From positions 1 to 38,012 of the forward strand of contig JAEENG010000130.1 in NCBI GenBank assembly GCA_016283615.1: a DNA stretch of 38,012 nt, in the 5' to 3' direction. Shown here piece by piece: positions 1-7,842 of the stretch (the stretch's first letter is position 1; every line of letters starts with the position of its first letter). The translations under genes and the position numbers were made by a program. The DNA comes from Treponema sp. (GTDB lineage Bacteria > Spirochaetota > Spirochaetia > Treponematales > Treponemataceae). The notes beneath the pieces were generated by a model. The model saw only the letters and a list, made by a program, of their open reading frames with translations. It was not told the DNA's origin and searched no databases.

Positions 1-727
1 GGAGGGTGTCAATTTTGTCACGGCGCTCTGCAAAAATTGCGATATGAGTAATCCGCTTTTTTAATACGTCTTCCGGAGGCAAAAACAATGTCTGAATTTC
101 AGCAGATTTTGTTCCGTCGGATTTTACTTTTGCATTGTTAAGAACTTTTTGTGTTGCGGCAGAAATTGTTGCACTGCAGGCGATCAGCTGAACATCTTTT
201 TTAGGGCAGTTGATAAGTTCTTCCGTGTAATCACGAAGTTCAGGCGAGAGAAGGCGGTCAACTTCGTCCAGGACAACAGCCTGTAAACCATCGAGCTTGA
301 TTTTTTTAAGATGAATGAGTTCAACCAGGCGGGCAGGAGTGCCGATTACAACTGCCGGTTTTTCCTTGAGCGTTTCTATCTGACGCTTGATCGGGGCCCC
401 GCCGATTAAAAGGGCGGTTTTTATTTCGCTTACCATTTTGAACTGATTTTTTATCTGGCTTGCAAGTTCAAAAGTCGGAGCTGTAACCAGAATTAAAATT
501 TCTTTTTTTGAATTATCTATTGTCTGGATTTTATTCAAAAGCGGAAGTGCGTAGGCGAGTGTTTTTCCGGTTCCGGTTTCGCTCTGGAAAAGCAGGTTCT
601 GGTTTTGTTGAATTAATGGAATTGCCTGTTTTTGAACACCGGTCGGAACTGTAATCTGGTTTTGTTCAAGTTTTGCAATAAATGTGTCGTCAATTTCTAA
701 GTCTTTGAATGTGTTAATCTCGCTCAT
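1..727 (-). CDS. DEAD-box RNA helicase, N-terminal part (cut by window edge)
   Basis: This gene starts at ATG 725-727 and runs leftward off the window, so only about 242 N-terminal residues are visible. They hold RecA-like domain 1 of a DEAD-box ATP-dependent RNA helicase: a Q-motif region (PTGVQKQAIP), Walker A SETGTGKT near residue 55, motif II DEVD and motif III CSAT. Several motifs depart from consensus: motif Ia is APTFELA instead of PTRELA, motif Ib is GTPARLVEL instead of GTPGR, and DEVD replaces DEAD. Such changes suggest a specialised or weakly active paralogue of the canonical helicase at 33725-35233, although Walker A and the DExD acidic residues needed for ATP hydrolysis remain. 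There is no Shine-Dalgarno, and the -10 box ends six bases before the ATG. The family is certain; the substrate is unknown. Confidence 0.9.
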   Translation of the reverse strand, partial: MSEINTFKDLEIDDTFIAKLEQNQITVPTGVQKQAIPLIQQNQNLLFQSETGTGKTLAYALPLLNKIQTIDNSKKEILILVTAPTFELASQIKNQFKMVSEIKTALLIGGAPIKRQIETLKEKPAVVIGTPARLVELIHLKKIKLDGLQAVVLDEVDRLLSPELRDYTEELINCPKKDVQLIACSATISAATQKVLNNAKVKSDGTKSAEIQTLFLPPEDVLKKRITHIAIFAERRDKIDTL

Positions 728-733
728 AAGCGT

Positions 734-742
734 ACTATAGCA
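734..742 (-). promoter_or_regulatory. extended -10 promoter for the helicase gene
   Basis: TGC-TATAGT is read on the minus strand, with six bases between the hexamer and the ATG at 727. No convincing -35 is seen, as expected for an extended -10 promoter. Transcription would begin at or next to the start codon. Confidence 0.5.
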
Positions 743-757
743 TAGAAAAAATAAGTT

Positions 758-766
758 TGCTATAAT
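758..766 (+). promoter_or_regulatory. extended -10 promoter for the glycosyltransferase
   Basis: TGC-TATAAT is a perfect extended -10 ending eight bases before ATG 775. No clear -35 or Shine-Dalgarno is present, so the transcript should be leaderless or nearly so. It lies back to back with the promoter of the divergent helicase. Confidence 0.6.
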
Positions 767-774
767 TTAAGAAT

Positions 775-1893
775 ATGAAAGTCGGTATCGATACCTTTGG
801 ATGCGGTCACGGAAAGACAGGTCTTGGTTCTTATCTTGATTCGTTGACACGCTGCCTCCAGAATACAGAAAATGATTGCTTTGAACTCTTTGGCGCAGAA
901 ATCGACCGATATACCTATGGTGCCGACAACGGATTAAAATTCAATTCTGTGCATCTTCCGGACAGCCGTCGCATTAAGCGTATCTGGCATTACGCCGGAG
1001 CAAACCTGTTTGCTGCAAAACATAAATTTGACGTTGTAATGTATGCGGCAGGTGCCCGCTATCTTCCGATTATGTTTGGAGTTCCTGGCGTTGCGATTGT
1101 AAACGACCTTGTTTCTGAAGTATACGCGGACGAAGTTCTTTCGAGCCGCTTGCTCCGCCTCCTGGTCGGTCTTAAAAATGCTTCCAGGGTAATTGTTCCA
1201 AGCCAGTTTATCCGTAAGGATTTAATCAAACTCGGTGTAAGCGAAGACAATATCACTGTAATTCACAACGGAATTGATCACTCGGTATTTTATCCACAGG
1301 AAATTCTTTTTCCTAACCTGGTTGATATAAAACCTTTTGCAATCAAGCAGCCTTACTTTTTGTATGCTTCGCGCATGTCGGGGCCTTCAAAAAAACATAT
1401 TGAATTAATTAAGGCTTTTGAATTATTCAAGCAGAAAACCCACCTCGAACACCGCCTTGTTCTTGCAGGTAGTGTAGGTGAGTCAACAGAAGAAGTTAAA
1501 CAGGCGGTTCTGGAATCGACCTACTGCCAGGATATCTTTATTACAGGCTTTTACCCGAGAGAAAGCTTTCCGCTTTTGTACGCTTTGAGCGAAGGCTGTC
1601 TCTTTCCTTCTGTAAACGAAGGGGTGGGGCTTCCTGTTCTTGAAGCAATGTCCACCGGAGTTCCTGTAGCCTGTTCAAATTCCGGCGCCCTTCCAGAAAT
1701 TGCCGGTAACAACGCAATTTATTTTGACAGTGATAATATCGAACAGATGGCCGCCGCTATTGAACAACTTGCCCTCGACAGTGCACTCAGAAAAAAATTA
1801 ATCGAAGGCGGAATCGACTGGACACAGCGTTTTACGTGGGAAAAAACGGCAGAAAAAACAGTGCAGGTATTAAGAGAAGCTGCAGAAAAATAA
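775..1893 (+). CDS. glycosyltransferase family 4
   Basis: This 372-residue protein has the two-Rossmann GT-B layout of family 4 glycosyltransferases. The N-terminal acceptor half begins MKVGIDTFGCGHGKTGLG. The linker IHNGIDHSVFYP, near residues 164-175, is the usual GT4 hinge. The C-terminal donor half contains SRMSGPSKKH, a segment PSVNEGVGLPVLEAMSTGVP (the E-x7-E motif region that binds the sugar nucleotide) and SGALPEIAG. Such enzymes transfer a sugar from a nucleotide donor onto a lipid, protein or glycan on the cytoplasmic side. Donor and acceptor cannot be read from sequence. It appears to be monocistronic: the next gene downstream is convergent, and only a minus-strand terminator lies between them. 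The ATG at 775 is supported by the promoter position and the typical family N-terminus. Confidence 0.92.
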   Translation: MKVGIDTFGCGHGKTGLGSYLDSLTRCLQNTENDCFELFGAEIDRYTYGADNGLKFNSVHLPDSRRIKRIWHYAGANLFAAKHKFDVVMYAAGARYLPIMFGVPGVAIVNDLVSEVYADEVLSSRLLRLLVGLKNASRVIVPSQFIRKDLIKLGVSEDNITVIHNGIDHSVFYPQEILFPNLVDIKPFAIKQPYFLYASRMSGPSKKHIELIKAFELFKQKTHLEHRLVLAGSVGESTEEVKQAVLESTYCQDIFITGFYPRESFPLLYALSEGCLFPSVNEGVGLPVLEAMSTGVPVACSNSGALPEIAGNNAIYFDSDNIEQMAAAIEQLALDSALRKKLIEGGIDWTQRFTWEKTAEKTVQVLREAAEK

Positions 1894-1926
1894 AGAAATA
1901 GGTTCAAATGCGGGGGACTTTAAAAC

Positions 1927-1951
1927 AAAAAAAAGCTGTCCGTTGGACAGC
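1927..1951 (-). terminator. rho-independent terminator of the partner-switching operon
   Basis: On the minus strand a 7-bp stem (GCTGTCC/GGACAGC, 1935-1941 with 1945-1951, three-base loop) is followed by eight T. It lies just downstream of the kinase stop codon at 1962. Confidence 0.8.
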
Positions 1952-1961
1952 CTTTGCAGTT

Positions 1962-2510
1962 TTAGTTATCTACTGAAACACCCTGGTGTTTTTTCTGGAA
2001 CTTTTTGAGCATTGCAACTCCGTTGCGTTTGCCGTTGTAAACATAACCGCCGTCCCAGTATTCGAGTGCTGCGAAGAGGGCGTTACCACCGTCCTGATCG
2101 TCTGAGCGTTTTGTACGGAATGAAACGTATTTTGCAAGTTCTTCAAAGTTTCCGTTGTGGAGACAATCGATACGTTTTTTATTGAATTCATTCCATTTTT
2201 CGAGATCTTTAAATCCTTCGCCTTCATCTTTTACGATAATATGTGCGTGGTTAGGAGAGAATGAATACCATACCTTAACCTTTTTGTTGATATCGCAGTG
2301 GTTACCGTGTTTTACGGCGTTCTTGATAACTTCTGAAATCTGCTGTTCAAGAAGGTTGATTTCCTTAATTTCAAGCGGTGCTGACTGCACAATTAGCAGT
2401 GTAAAGTAGCGGATCTGTCTGAAATCTGACGGAAACTCTTTATAAAGCATATTGGTAGTGTCGAACAACGGGTCGTTGTCGTCCGAGCGCAATTCTTTGT
2501 ATTCGTCCAT
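1962..2510 (-). CDS. anti-sigma-factor-type serine kinase (RsbW/SpoIIAB-like GHKL ATPase)
   Basis: This 182-residue protein carries the GHKL/HATPase_c fold used by RsbW and SpoIIAB. The N box is E60-V-I-K-N-A-V-K-H-G, the G1 box DEGEGF is at 95-100, and a G2-like glycine stretch DGGNALFAALEYWDGG is near 140-155. In the family, the kinase phosphorylates a STAS-domain antagonist and otherwise holds a sigma factor or another target. It is the last gene of a three-gene operon. The STAS gene is 22 nt upstream and the SpoIIE phosphatase gene precedes that, giving a full kinase/antagonist/phosphatase set. A GAGGG Shine-Dalgarno precedes ATG 2510. The target is not visible: no sigma factor gene lies nearby. 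It is somewhat longer than RsbW, with an insert around residues 101-135. Confidence 0.85.
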   Translation of the reverse strand: MDEYKELRSDDNDPLFDTTNMLYKEFPSDFRQIRYFTLLIVQSAPLEIKEINLLEQQISEVIKNAVKHGNHCDINKKVKVWYSFSPNHAHIIVKDEGEGFKDLEKWNEFNKKRIDCLHNGNFEELAKYVSFRTKRSDDQDGGNALFAALEYWDGGYVYNGKRNGVAMLKKFQKKHQGVSVDN

Positions 2511-2532
2511 TTTTTTCCCTCTAACTTATTTT

Positions 2533-2871
2533 TTATTCGTTGATCATGAGCAAAGCTTCTTCAATGCTGTTTGCAATAGGGAAGTAGCCCATGAGTTTTG
2601 TAAGTTCAATAACCTTTTTTACTGAACCGTGAATGTTTGAGATAGCAAGTTTGAGATTCATCTTTTTGATGGTTGAACAGATGTAAATCAATGCACCGAT
2701 TCCTGACGAGTCGATATAATCAACTTCTTCAAGGTTGATTATAAAGCTCTTAACGTTCTTTTCGAGCATTTTCATTACGAGTTCCTTTAGTTTATAAGAA
2801 TTGTACAGGTCCATTTCACCATTAACGTCAATGATGTAAACTTCTCCATTTTTACGAATCTTCAGTTCCAT
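2533..2871 (-). CDS. STAS-domain anti-sigma factor antagonist (RsbV/SpoIIAA-like)
   Basis: This is a compact 112-residue single STAS domain. The signature YIDSSGIGALIYI at about 52-64 carries the serine pair (55-56) where RsbV/SpoIIAA proteins are phosphorylated. The unphosphorylated form sequesters the kinase; the phosphorylated form is reactivated by the phosphatase. Those partners are encoded on either side (1962-2510 and 2892-4541), so this is a self-contained partner switch. AGGAG lies seven bases before ATG 2871, and only 20 nt separate it from the upstream gene, so it is co-transcribed. The fold and role are secure; the downstream output is unknown. Confidence 0.92.
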   Translation of the reverse strand: MELKIRKNGEVYIIDVNGEMDLYNSYKLKELVMKMLEKNVKSFIINLEEVDYIDSSGIGALIYICSTIKKMNLKLAISNIHGSVKKVIELTKLMGYFPIANSIEEALLMINE

Positions 2872-2891
2872 AAAAAAACTCCTTTTATTAT

Positions 2892-4541
2892 CTACTGAAT
2901 TTTAAGTACAAGAAGAGTCTGGTCATCGTGCAGCGCCTCAGAACCGATAAACTTCTTAATATCTGTTTTAACTAAAGCGGCAATATCTTTACCGCTCATT
3001 TTACTGTTTGTTTTGATAAGATTAGATAGACGCTCGAGGGAATACTGCTTTCCTTCTGCGTTTAATGCTTCTACCACCCCATCACTATATGTAATTATAA
3101 TATCACCAGGCGAAACTGTAAACTGAATATCCTTATAAGTTGTTGTTTTTTCTACACCAATTGGCTCACATGAGATGGATTTTCGTTCAATATTGCCTTT
3201 TGCAGCCGAATAAAGCAGTACAGGAGTAGTTCCTGCGGTTGCAAACTGAATCTGTTTTGCTACCGGATTGTAGTTGATCAATGAAGCGGAAGCAAAGTGC
3301 TCAAAGTTGATTTCGCCGCAGATTCCGCGGTTTGCCCAGCTTAAGATTGTGCCGGCAGTCTGGGTTGTATTTACAACCAGACGGAACATGGCGCGGATCA
3401 TCGACATAACGAGAACTGAGTTTGTTCCTTTACCCGCAACGTCCATAAGAACAAATGAGATTCTGTCGGAACGTGCCGGAATTACATCGTATGTATCCGA
3501 GCAGACACCTTCTGTATGTTCTGTCATCGCACCGAACTGAACTTTCTGTAAAGGAGGAAGTTTTTTTGGAAGCAGAAGGTTCTGGAGGCCTGTTGCGATA
3601 TCACTTTCCTTTGTGAGTTCCTGCTTTTCCTTGTATTCCTGGAAAGATGTCATTGATTTTAATGCAGATTCTGCAAAGTCGGTCAATGTCAGAATCCAGT
3701 CAAATTCTTTCTGTGTAAATTCTCCGTTATCCGGATTGCGGGAAAGTGCAATCAAACCAATTACTGTTCCCTTTCCCTTGAGGTGAATCGGAGCAAAGAT
3801 AAATCTGCCGAGTTTCAGGAACGGTTCAGGCCCGTTTTCAAAAATACGGCTGTCTGATTTTGGATCATTTATGATTTCTGCCTTTCCCGAACTTGCGATT
3901 TCGCCAAAAATATTGTCGCGCAGTGGAAAACTTGCGAATTTAAAGCTTGTTGATACACGGAGCGGTTTGTGCGGCATATCTGCCGGAAGCTCGTACGGTG
4001 GAGGAAAGTCTCCTGTAAATGATTTTACGTTGATTGAATCTTCAAAGTCGTCAACCATAAGAATTGCGCCGCCGTCAGCCTTTGAAACTTCAACACAGGT
4101 TTTGTTGATTGTATCGAGCAGAGTCTGAAGCCCGTCTTTTTTGCCGAATCCGTTTGCCGCAAGAGTGTTGAATTCTGCGCCTTTTTCGAGGAGGCTGACC
4201 TGGTCCGGTTTAATGTCTTCGATTACAACTTCCGGTTTTTTGATTTCTTCGGTAACAGGAATATATGACTGTTCTTCTTTTGGTTTACCAAAAGCGAGCA
4301 TGATTACATAAGGAAGAATGATTACTGCAGCAAGCAGGAGAAGAAGTACAAAGCGCATCATTCCCGGGTGCAGGGCCGTGTAAACACAACCTGTGATTAA
4401 AACTATAAGCGAGAGAAAAATAAGGGAAGTGACCTTTGCAGTTTTTCTCGTTTTAACAATGCCGAGCAGTACAAAAAGTGCTGCACAAACAATTGCTACA
4501 CCGAAGAGAGGAATATAAGCTACTGCATCTGAACTGAACAA
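2892..4541 (-). CDS. membrane-anchored GAF/PP2C (SpoIIE/RsbU-type) phosphatase
   Basis: This 549-residue protein starts with three predicted membrane segments (about 10-29, 39-57, 62-84). A linker and a GAF-like sensory domain (about 130-300) follow, then a SpoIIE-type PP2C phosphatase domain (about 325-549). Metal-binding motifs are visible: CSDTYDV, LMDVAGKG, TYSDGVVEAL and the final HDDQTLLVL. In the family this enzyme dephosphorylates the STAS antagonist in response to a signal, here probably sensed at the membrane or by the GAF domain. It is the promoter-proximal gene of the operon with the STAS and kinase genes. The start is a TTG at 4541, chosen because GGAG lies seven bases upstream. 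An annotation requiring ATG would lose the first membrane segment. Confidence 0.9.
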   Translation of the reverse strand: MFSSDAVAYIPLFGVAIVCAALFVLLGIVKTRKTAKVTSLIFLSLIVLITGCVYTALHPGMMRFVLLLLLAAVIILPYVIMLAFGKPKEEQSYIPVTEEIKKPEVVIEDIKPDQVSLLEKGAEFNTLAANGFGKKDGLQTLLDTINKTCVEVSKADGGAILMVDDFEDSINVKSFTGDFPPPYELPADMPHKPLRVSTSFKFASFPLRDNIFGEIASSGKAEIINDPKSDSRIFENGPEPFLKLGRFIFAPIHLKGKGTVIGLIALSRNPDNGEFTQKEFDWILTLTDFAESALKSMTSFQEYKEKQELTKESDIATGLQNLLLPKKLPPLQKVQFGAMTEHTEGVCSDTYDVIPARSDRISFVLMDVAGKGTNSVLVMSMIRAMFRLVVNTTQTAGTILSWANRGICGEINFEHFASASLINYNPVAKQIQFATAGTTPVLLYSAAKGNIERKSISCEPIGVEKTTTYKDIQFTVSPGDIIITYSDGVVEALNAEGKQYSLERLSNLIKTNSKMSGKDIAALVKTDIKKFIGSEALHDDQTLLVLKIQ

Positions 4542-4623
4542 CTTTGTTCTCCGTATTTTAAATAATTTTGTTTAGATTTATCCGGTTTATACAGACCGTT
4601 CTACTTTTTAAACTATAAATTTA

Positions 4624-4652
4624 ATTCTATCATTGAAGTTTTTTGCCGTCAA
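4624..4652 (-). promoter_or_regulatory. sigma70-type promoter of the partner-switching operon
   Basis: On the minus strand TTGACG (4652-4647), 17 bases and TAGAAT (4629-4624) form a good promoter. The predicted start near 4617 leaves a leader of about 75 nt before the TTG start. The -35 lies right against the stop codon of the preceding gene. Confidence 0.7.
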
Positions 4653-4653
4653 G

Positions 4654-5595
4654 TTAGAGTTTAGGAAGGTTTGAACTTTCAATCTCCTTTTTCATAATGA
4701 TTTTCTTGATTTTGTTCAGAATCCTTCTTCGCAGGCTTGTCCCGAATTTGAGGGTAAACGAGTCTGCCGCGCTGTCCAGGGAGTATCCGTCCCCGAATTT
4801 TGTCTTGATTTCGTCCCAGTACTTGATGATGTAAACATAGATGTCACTCTTTGTACGTCCCGGAAAGTACTTCATTGTCTTGTGCTTGTCGATTACTGCA
4901 ATAACCGGACGGTAAACAGTTCTGTACCAGGAAAGGATTGCCTTGTCCATAGGCACTTCTGTTGTCTGGTTCATGTTTATGTAATATTTGTGGGTCAGAA
5001 TGTGGTTGTAAATTACGTCGTACTGTCCCGGAACAGAAAAGTCCAGAACCCAGTAATCCGTAACGTCGCCAAAGCCTGTTTCTCCGTAAAAGACGCGCTT
5101 TTCGTAATCAATTACGTGCTTTGTCATTTTCTGGAGTGAGTCGGTCGGATTCAATTTGATTTCGCTTTTGAGGCTTACTACTTCTGCGTCGATGAATTCA
5201 ACACCCTTGGCTTTGGCAACTGAAACCCTGTGGTTACCGTCGCGTACAAAGTAAACACCGCCAAGTTCATAAAGTGTAATCGGCGGAAGGTTTATATCCT
5301 GGATGTGAGCCATGTCGATGTGTTCCCAGCGTGCCTTTAAGTGCATGCGCTTGGGGAAGAAGCGGTTGTCAAAGTCCTGGTAGCGCGATTCGCTTCCAAC
5401 GATGAGTTTGACCGGAACGGTCTGCATTCCCATGTATGATTCATCATTAGGGTGGAGAAGTTTTTTTATGTCAGAAAAAGAAATAAGGGTAGCTTCGTCC
5501 GGATTCAGAAAGTGCTGGATTTCGTTAAAGAGAGCCTTATTTCTTGCCTTTGCAAAATCTTCGTTTGTTTCAGAGGACTGAAGTGTATCAAGCAT
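4654..5595 (-). CDS. DGNHR-motif ParB/sulfiredoxin-fold protein
   Basis: This 313-residue protein contains the motif YFVRDGNHRVSVAKAKG at about residues 115-131. That is the nucleotide-binding signature of the ParB/sulfiredoxin superfamily in its DGNHR branch. The flanking segments (PVKLIVGSES, INLPPITLYELGG) fit the same domain. The C-terminal half is unrecognised; it ends in a lysine- and arginine-rich helix, which suggests nucleic-acid or membrane contact. An upstream in-frame ATG exists at 5637, but I chose ATG 5595 because GGAG sits six bases before it. It then overlaps the end of the phosphoesterase gene by eight bases (ATGCTTGA), a typical coupling arrangement. It is the last gene of an operon with a TPR protein and a phosphoesterase. 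The biochemical role is unknown; regulator or nucleotide-dependent enzyme are both open. Confidence 0.75.
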   Translation of the reverse strand: MLDTLQSSETNEDFAKARNKALFNEIQHFLNPDEATLISFSDIKKLLHPNDESYMGMQTVPVKLIVGSESRYQDFDNRFFPKRMHLKARWEHIDMAHIQDINLPPITLYELGGVYFVRDGNHRVSVAKAKGVEFIDAEVVSLKSEIKLNPTDSLQKMTKHVIDYEKRVFYGETGFGDVTDYWVLDFSVPGQYDVIYNHILTHKYYINMNQTTEVPMDKAILSWYRTVYRPVIAVIDKHKTMKYFPGRTKSDIYVYIIKYWDEIKTKFGDGYSLDSAADSFTLKFGTSLRRRILNKIKKIIMKKEIESSNLPKL

Positions 5596-6334
5596 TTGAG
5601 TCTCCGTATAATTCGAGTATGTAGTGGCTGTAGGCATTGACTACAGTTGTTGTGCCCGATTTTGTCTGAACTTCTGTAACGCGCCGGGCATTTGCGTCAT
5701 ACAGATGAATGTGGCCGTGGATAAAAAAAGTCGGGGTAAACTTCCGGATAAATTTATTAAAACACTTAAAGCCTTTGTGGCACGGGTCTTCCTTGTCGTG
5801 AATGTGGCGCGGACTTGCATGGGCAAGAAAAATGTCGAGATAGCGGCCGTATCGGATTTTATTGTAAATAAGGCCAGGTACCATTTTTAAAAGGTAGAGC
5901 GACATCTGGCGTTCCGTATACTGGCACAGTCCCTTGTTGTATCTTCTTGAACCAGACGCTCCAGAAATTAAAAGCGGGCGTGTTTTTTTTGTAAGCGGAT
6001 CGTAAACTTTGATTGATTTGTCGCGCAGGTTTTTAAACCCTGCGTAAATTGCGCCGAAGTTTGCGCTCATGTCGTAAATGCTGTATTCCTTTTCCCATGT
6101 TGGGTGAGAACCTTTCTGTCTTTTTGGAGCTTTATGGTAATAACTGAATTCTGTGAGGTTGTGGTTGCCAAAAATAAAGAAGGCCGGTTTGTTTAGGGTT
6201 GAAACGATAAAGTCGATGTAATCAGACGGCAGATCTCCTGCGCATAAAACAACATCAATGTCAGCAAAGCGTTCTTTGGCAAGGCTGCTGTATACGAGCG
6301 GATCTATTTGATCTGAAACACAGAGAATCTTCAT
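5588..6334 (-). CDS. calcineurin-like metallophosphoesterase
   Basis: This 248-residue protein shows the ordered metal-binding motifs of the calcineurin-like superfamily: an opening SDQID (in place of D-x-H), CAGDLP near 31-36, FGNHNL near 54-59, LAHASPRH and the C-terminal HGHIHLYD. The first motif lacks the usual histidine (DQ instead of DxH), so one metal ligand may differ. The substrate could be a nucleotide, a cyclic nucleotide or a phosphoprotein and cannot be told. There is no Shine-Dalgarno of note. The gene starts 23 nt after the TPR gene ends, and its own end overlaps the DGNHR gene, so the three are one operon. The conserved HASPRHIHDKEDPCHKG region suggests a specialised subgroup. 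Confidence 0.88.
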   Translation of the reverse strand: MKILCVSDQIDPLVYSSLAKERFADIDVVLCAGDLPSDYIDFIVSTLNKPAFFIFGNHNLTEFSYYHKAPKRQKGSHPTWEKEYSIYDMSANFGAIYAGFKNLRDKSIKVYDPLTKKTRPLLISGASGSRRYNKGLCQYTERQMSLYLLKMVPGLIYNKIRYGRYLDIFLAHASPRHIHDKEDPCHKGFKCFNKFIRKFTPTFFIHGHIHLYDANARRVTEVQTKSGTTTVVNAYSHYILELYGDSNA

Positions 6335-6357
6335 ATTTATAACCGGTTGAATTTAGT

Positions 6358-7728
6358 TTAGATTCCGGCCTTTGAGAGAATGTTTTCGAGTTTTTCCTTT
6401 CCAACAAGCTCAATCGGACGGTTTTCTGCAAAGCCGGATGCAGAACTTGTAAAGCCGGCAGAAGCACATACAATTGCCTTTGAGCAGTTTTTCTGTTTGC
6501 TCAAATCAAGGAACTGACGAATGGCAGAATCTTCAATTGCATCAGTATCACGGCTAAAAATCAAAAGGAACATCTGTTTGCGTACGTTCATCCAGTCGTC
6601 TTTTTTCTGTTCAGTACAGAGCATGAGACAGCCCCATTTTTTTGACTCGATTGTCTGGGCAGCCATGCTGAATCCGCTGAGTGCGGCTTTTTTACAGATT
6701 TCAATAAATTCATCCTGTGAGCAGGTCAAAAACTCTTTAAGCGAGTCGTTTGACTGCAGATCGCGGTATTCGGCGAGTTTTGCGGAAACATCACGGAATG
6801 AATGGTTATGCTGGTAAACAATCTGCCACTGTTCAATAGCCTTGTCGATGTCGCGGTTGCGCTCGTAGCAGGCTGCAAGAAAGTAGCGGGCATACAAAGT
6901 TTCTGAAGAGTTTTCGTCTTTGGAAGCTTTTACTGCACGGTCAAATTCAACAAGTGCATTGTCTGTCGAATTTGCCATCATATAGCAGGAACCTCTTTCG
7001 AGGAGGGCTCTCTGTTTGAATTCTGGATCACGGAGGGCTTTTTCAAAAGCGTTTACGGCTCCAGGATAATCCTTGTTTTCCTTGAGAATTTTTCCAAGAT
7101 AATAATAAGATGAATAAGTTTCCGGACTCATGCTGATTGCAAGGTCGATTTCTTTTTTGGCTTCTACAAACTGTTTTGAGCGGAAAAGTAAAAGTCCGAG
7201 GGCTGCATGTGCCTTAACGTGACGGCGGTTGAATTTGATTGCCTTCTGATAAAAACCGAGGGCTGATTCTGTACGGCCTTTCTGTTCGTAGATTTTACCG
7301 CAGTTGAAGAAGTTTTCGGCATTTGTAGGTTCAAGTTTTGTGAGAAGGAGGAATTCTTTTAATGCGTCTTCTGCCTGATTGAATTTTAAGTAAAGCTGTG
7401 AAAGCTGCTTTCTGAATTCAATTTCAGGAATCTGCTGGTCAAAGATTGCGTTCTGGTTAACAACCTTGTATTCCATAAGTGCAAGTTCATTTTTTTTGTC
7501 TGCAAGATAGGCTTTTCCAAGGTAGTAGTGTGCAAGATAATCACGGGGATCTTTTGCAATCATTGCCTTTGCCATTTTCTGGGCGGCTGAGAATTTGCCC
7601 TGTTTGATGAGTTTTACGATTGAATCCAGCTTTTTAGGCTGCATGAGAGATTTAATAATTGCCCAGGCTAAAAAACATATACCGACAGCAAGAATTGCGA
7701 TTACCATTAGCTGAATCGGATTATTCAT
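6358..7728 (-). CDS. membrane-anchored TPR protein with Mrr-like C-terminal domain
   Basis: This 456-residue protein has one N-terminal membrane segment (about 6-26) and then a long array of tetratricopeptide repeats from about 38 to 310, for example AHYYLGKAYL, FFNCGKIYEQKGRTESALGF and SYYYLGKILKENKDYPGAVN. The last 110 residues are not TPR. Their end, CASAGFTSSASGFAENRPIELVGKEKLENIL, is laid out like restriction-endonuclease-fold (Mrr-like) domains, in which a serine- or threonine-rich strand is followed by 'I-x-L-(I/V)-(D/G)-x-x-x-L'. I see no complete catalytic D...ExK set, so this may be a structural relative. GGGGGA precedes ATG 7728. It is first in the operon, driven by the promoter at 7760-7788. 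It is probably a cytoplasm-facing scaffold. Confidence 0.8.
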   Translation of the reverse strand: MNNPIQLMVIAILAVGICFLAWAIIKSLMQPKKLDSIVKLIKQGKFSAAQKMAKAMIAKDPRDYLAHYYLGKAYLADKKNELALMEYKVVNQNAIFDQQIPEIEFRKQLSQLYLKFNQAEDALKEFLLLTKLEPTNAENFFNCGKIYEQKGRTESALGFYQKAIKFNRRHVKAHAALGLLLFRSKQFVEAKKEIDLAISMSPETYSSYYYLGKILKENKDYPGAVNAFEKALRDPEFKQRALLERGSCYMMANSTDNALVEFDRAVKASKDENSSETLYARYFLAACYERNRDIDKAIEQWQIVYQHNHSFRDVSAKLAEYRDLQSNDSLKEFLTCSQDEFIEICKKAALSGFSMAAQTIESKKWGCLMLCTEQKKDDWMNVRKQMFLLIFSRDTDAIEDSAIRQFLDLSKQKNCSKAIVCASAGFTSSASGFAENRPIELVGKEKLENILSKAGI

Positions 7729-7759
7729 TTAAATTCCCCCGAATATATTACTACTCTTA

Positions 7760-7788
7760 AGGATAATCATTTAGTTTGAATCTGTCAA
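7760..7788 (-). promoter_or_regulatory. promoter of the TPR/phosphoesterase/DGNHR operon
   Basis: Minus-strand TTGACA (7788-7783), 17 bases, then TATCCT (7765-7760). A perfect -35 and good spacing put the start about 25 nt before ATG 7728, with a Shine-Dalgarno in the leader. Confidence 0.7.
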
Positions 7789-7827
7789 ACCCGACAGTTA
7801 TTTTGAATTCAAACTTATGTGTTTTTG

Positions 7828-7836
7828 TGCGATAAT
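7828..7836 (+). promoter_or_regulatory. extended -10 promoter for the TPR/OmpA gene
   Basis: TGC-GATAAT ends six bases before ATG 7843. There is no Shine-Dalgarno, so a leaderless transcript is predicted. This position also argues against the in-frame upstream start at 7819, which would lie upstream of the transcript. Confidence 0.55.
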
Positions 7837-7842
7837 TATATT

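Noticed and set aside
7819..7842. Upstream in-frame start for the TPR/OmpA gene
   Set aside because: It would add MFLCDNYI before a perfect signal peptide and would lie upstream of the predicted transcript start.
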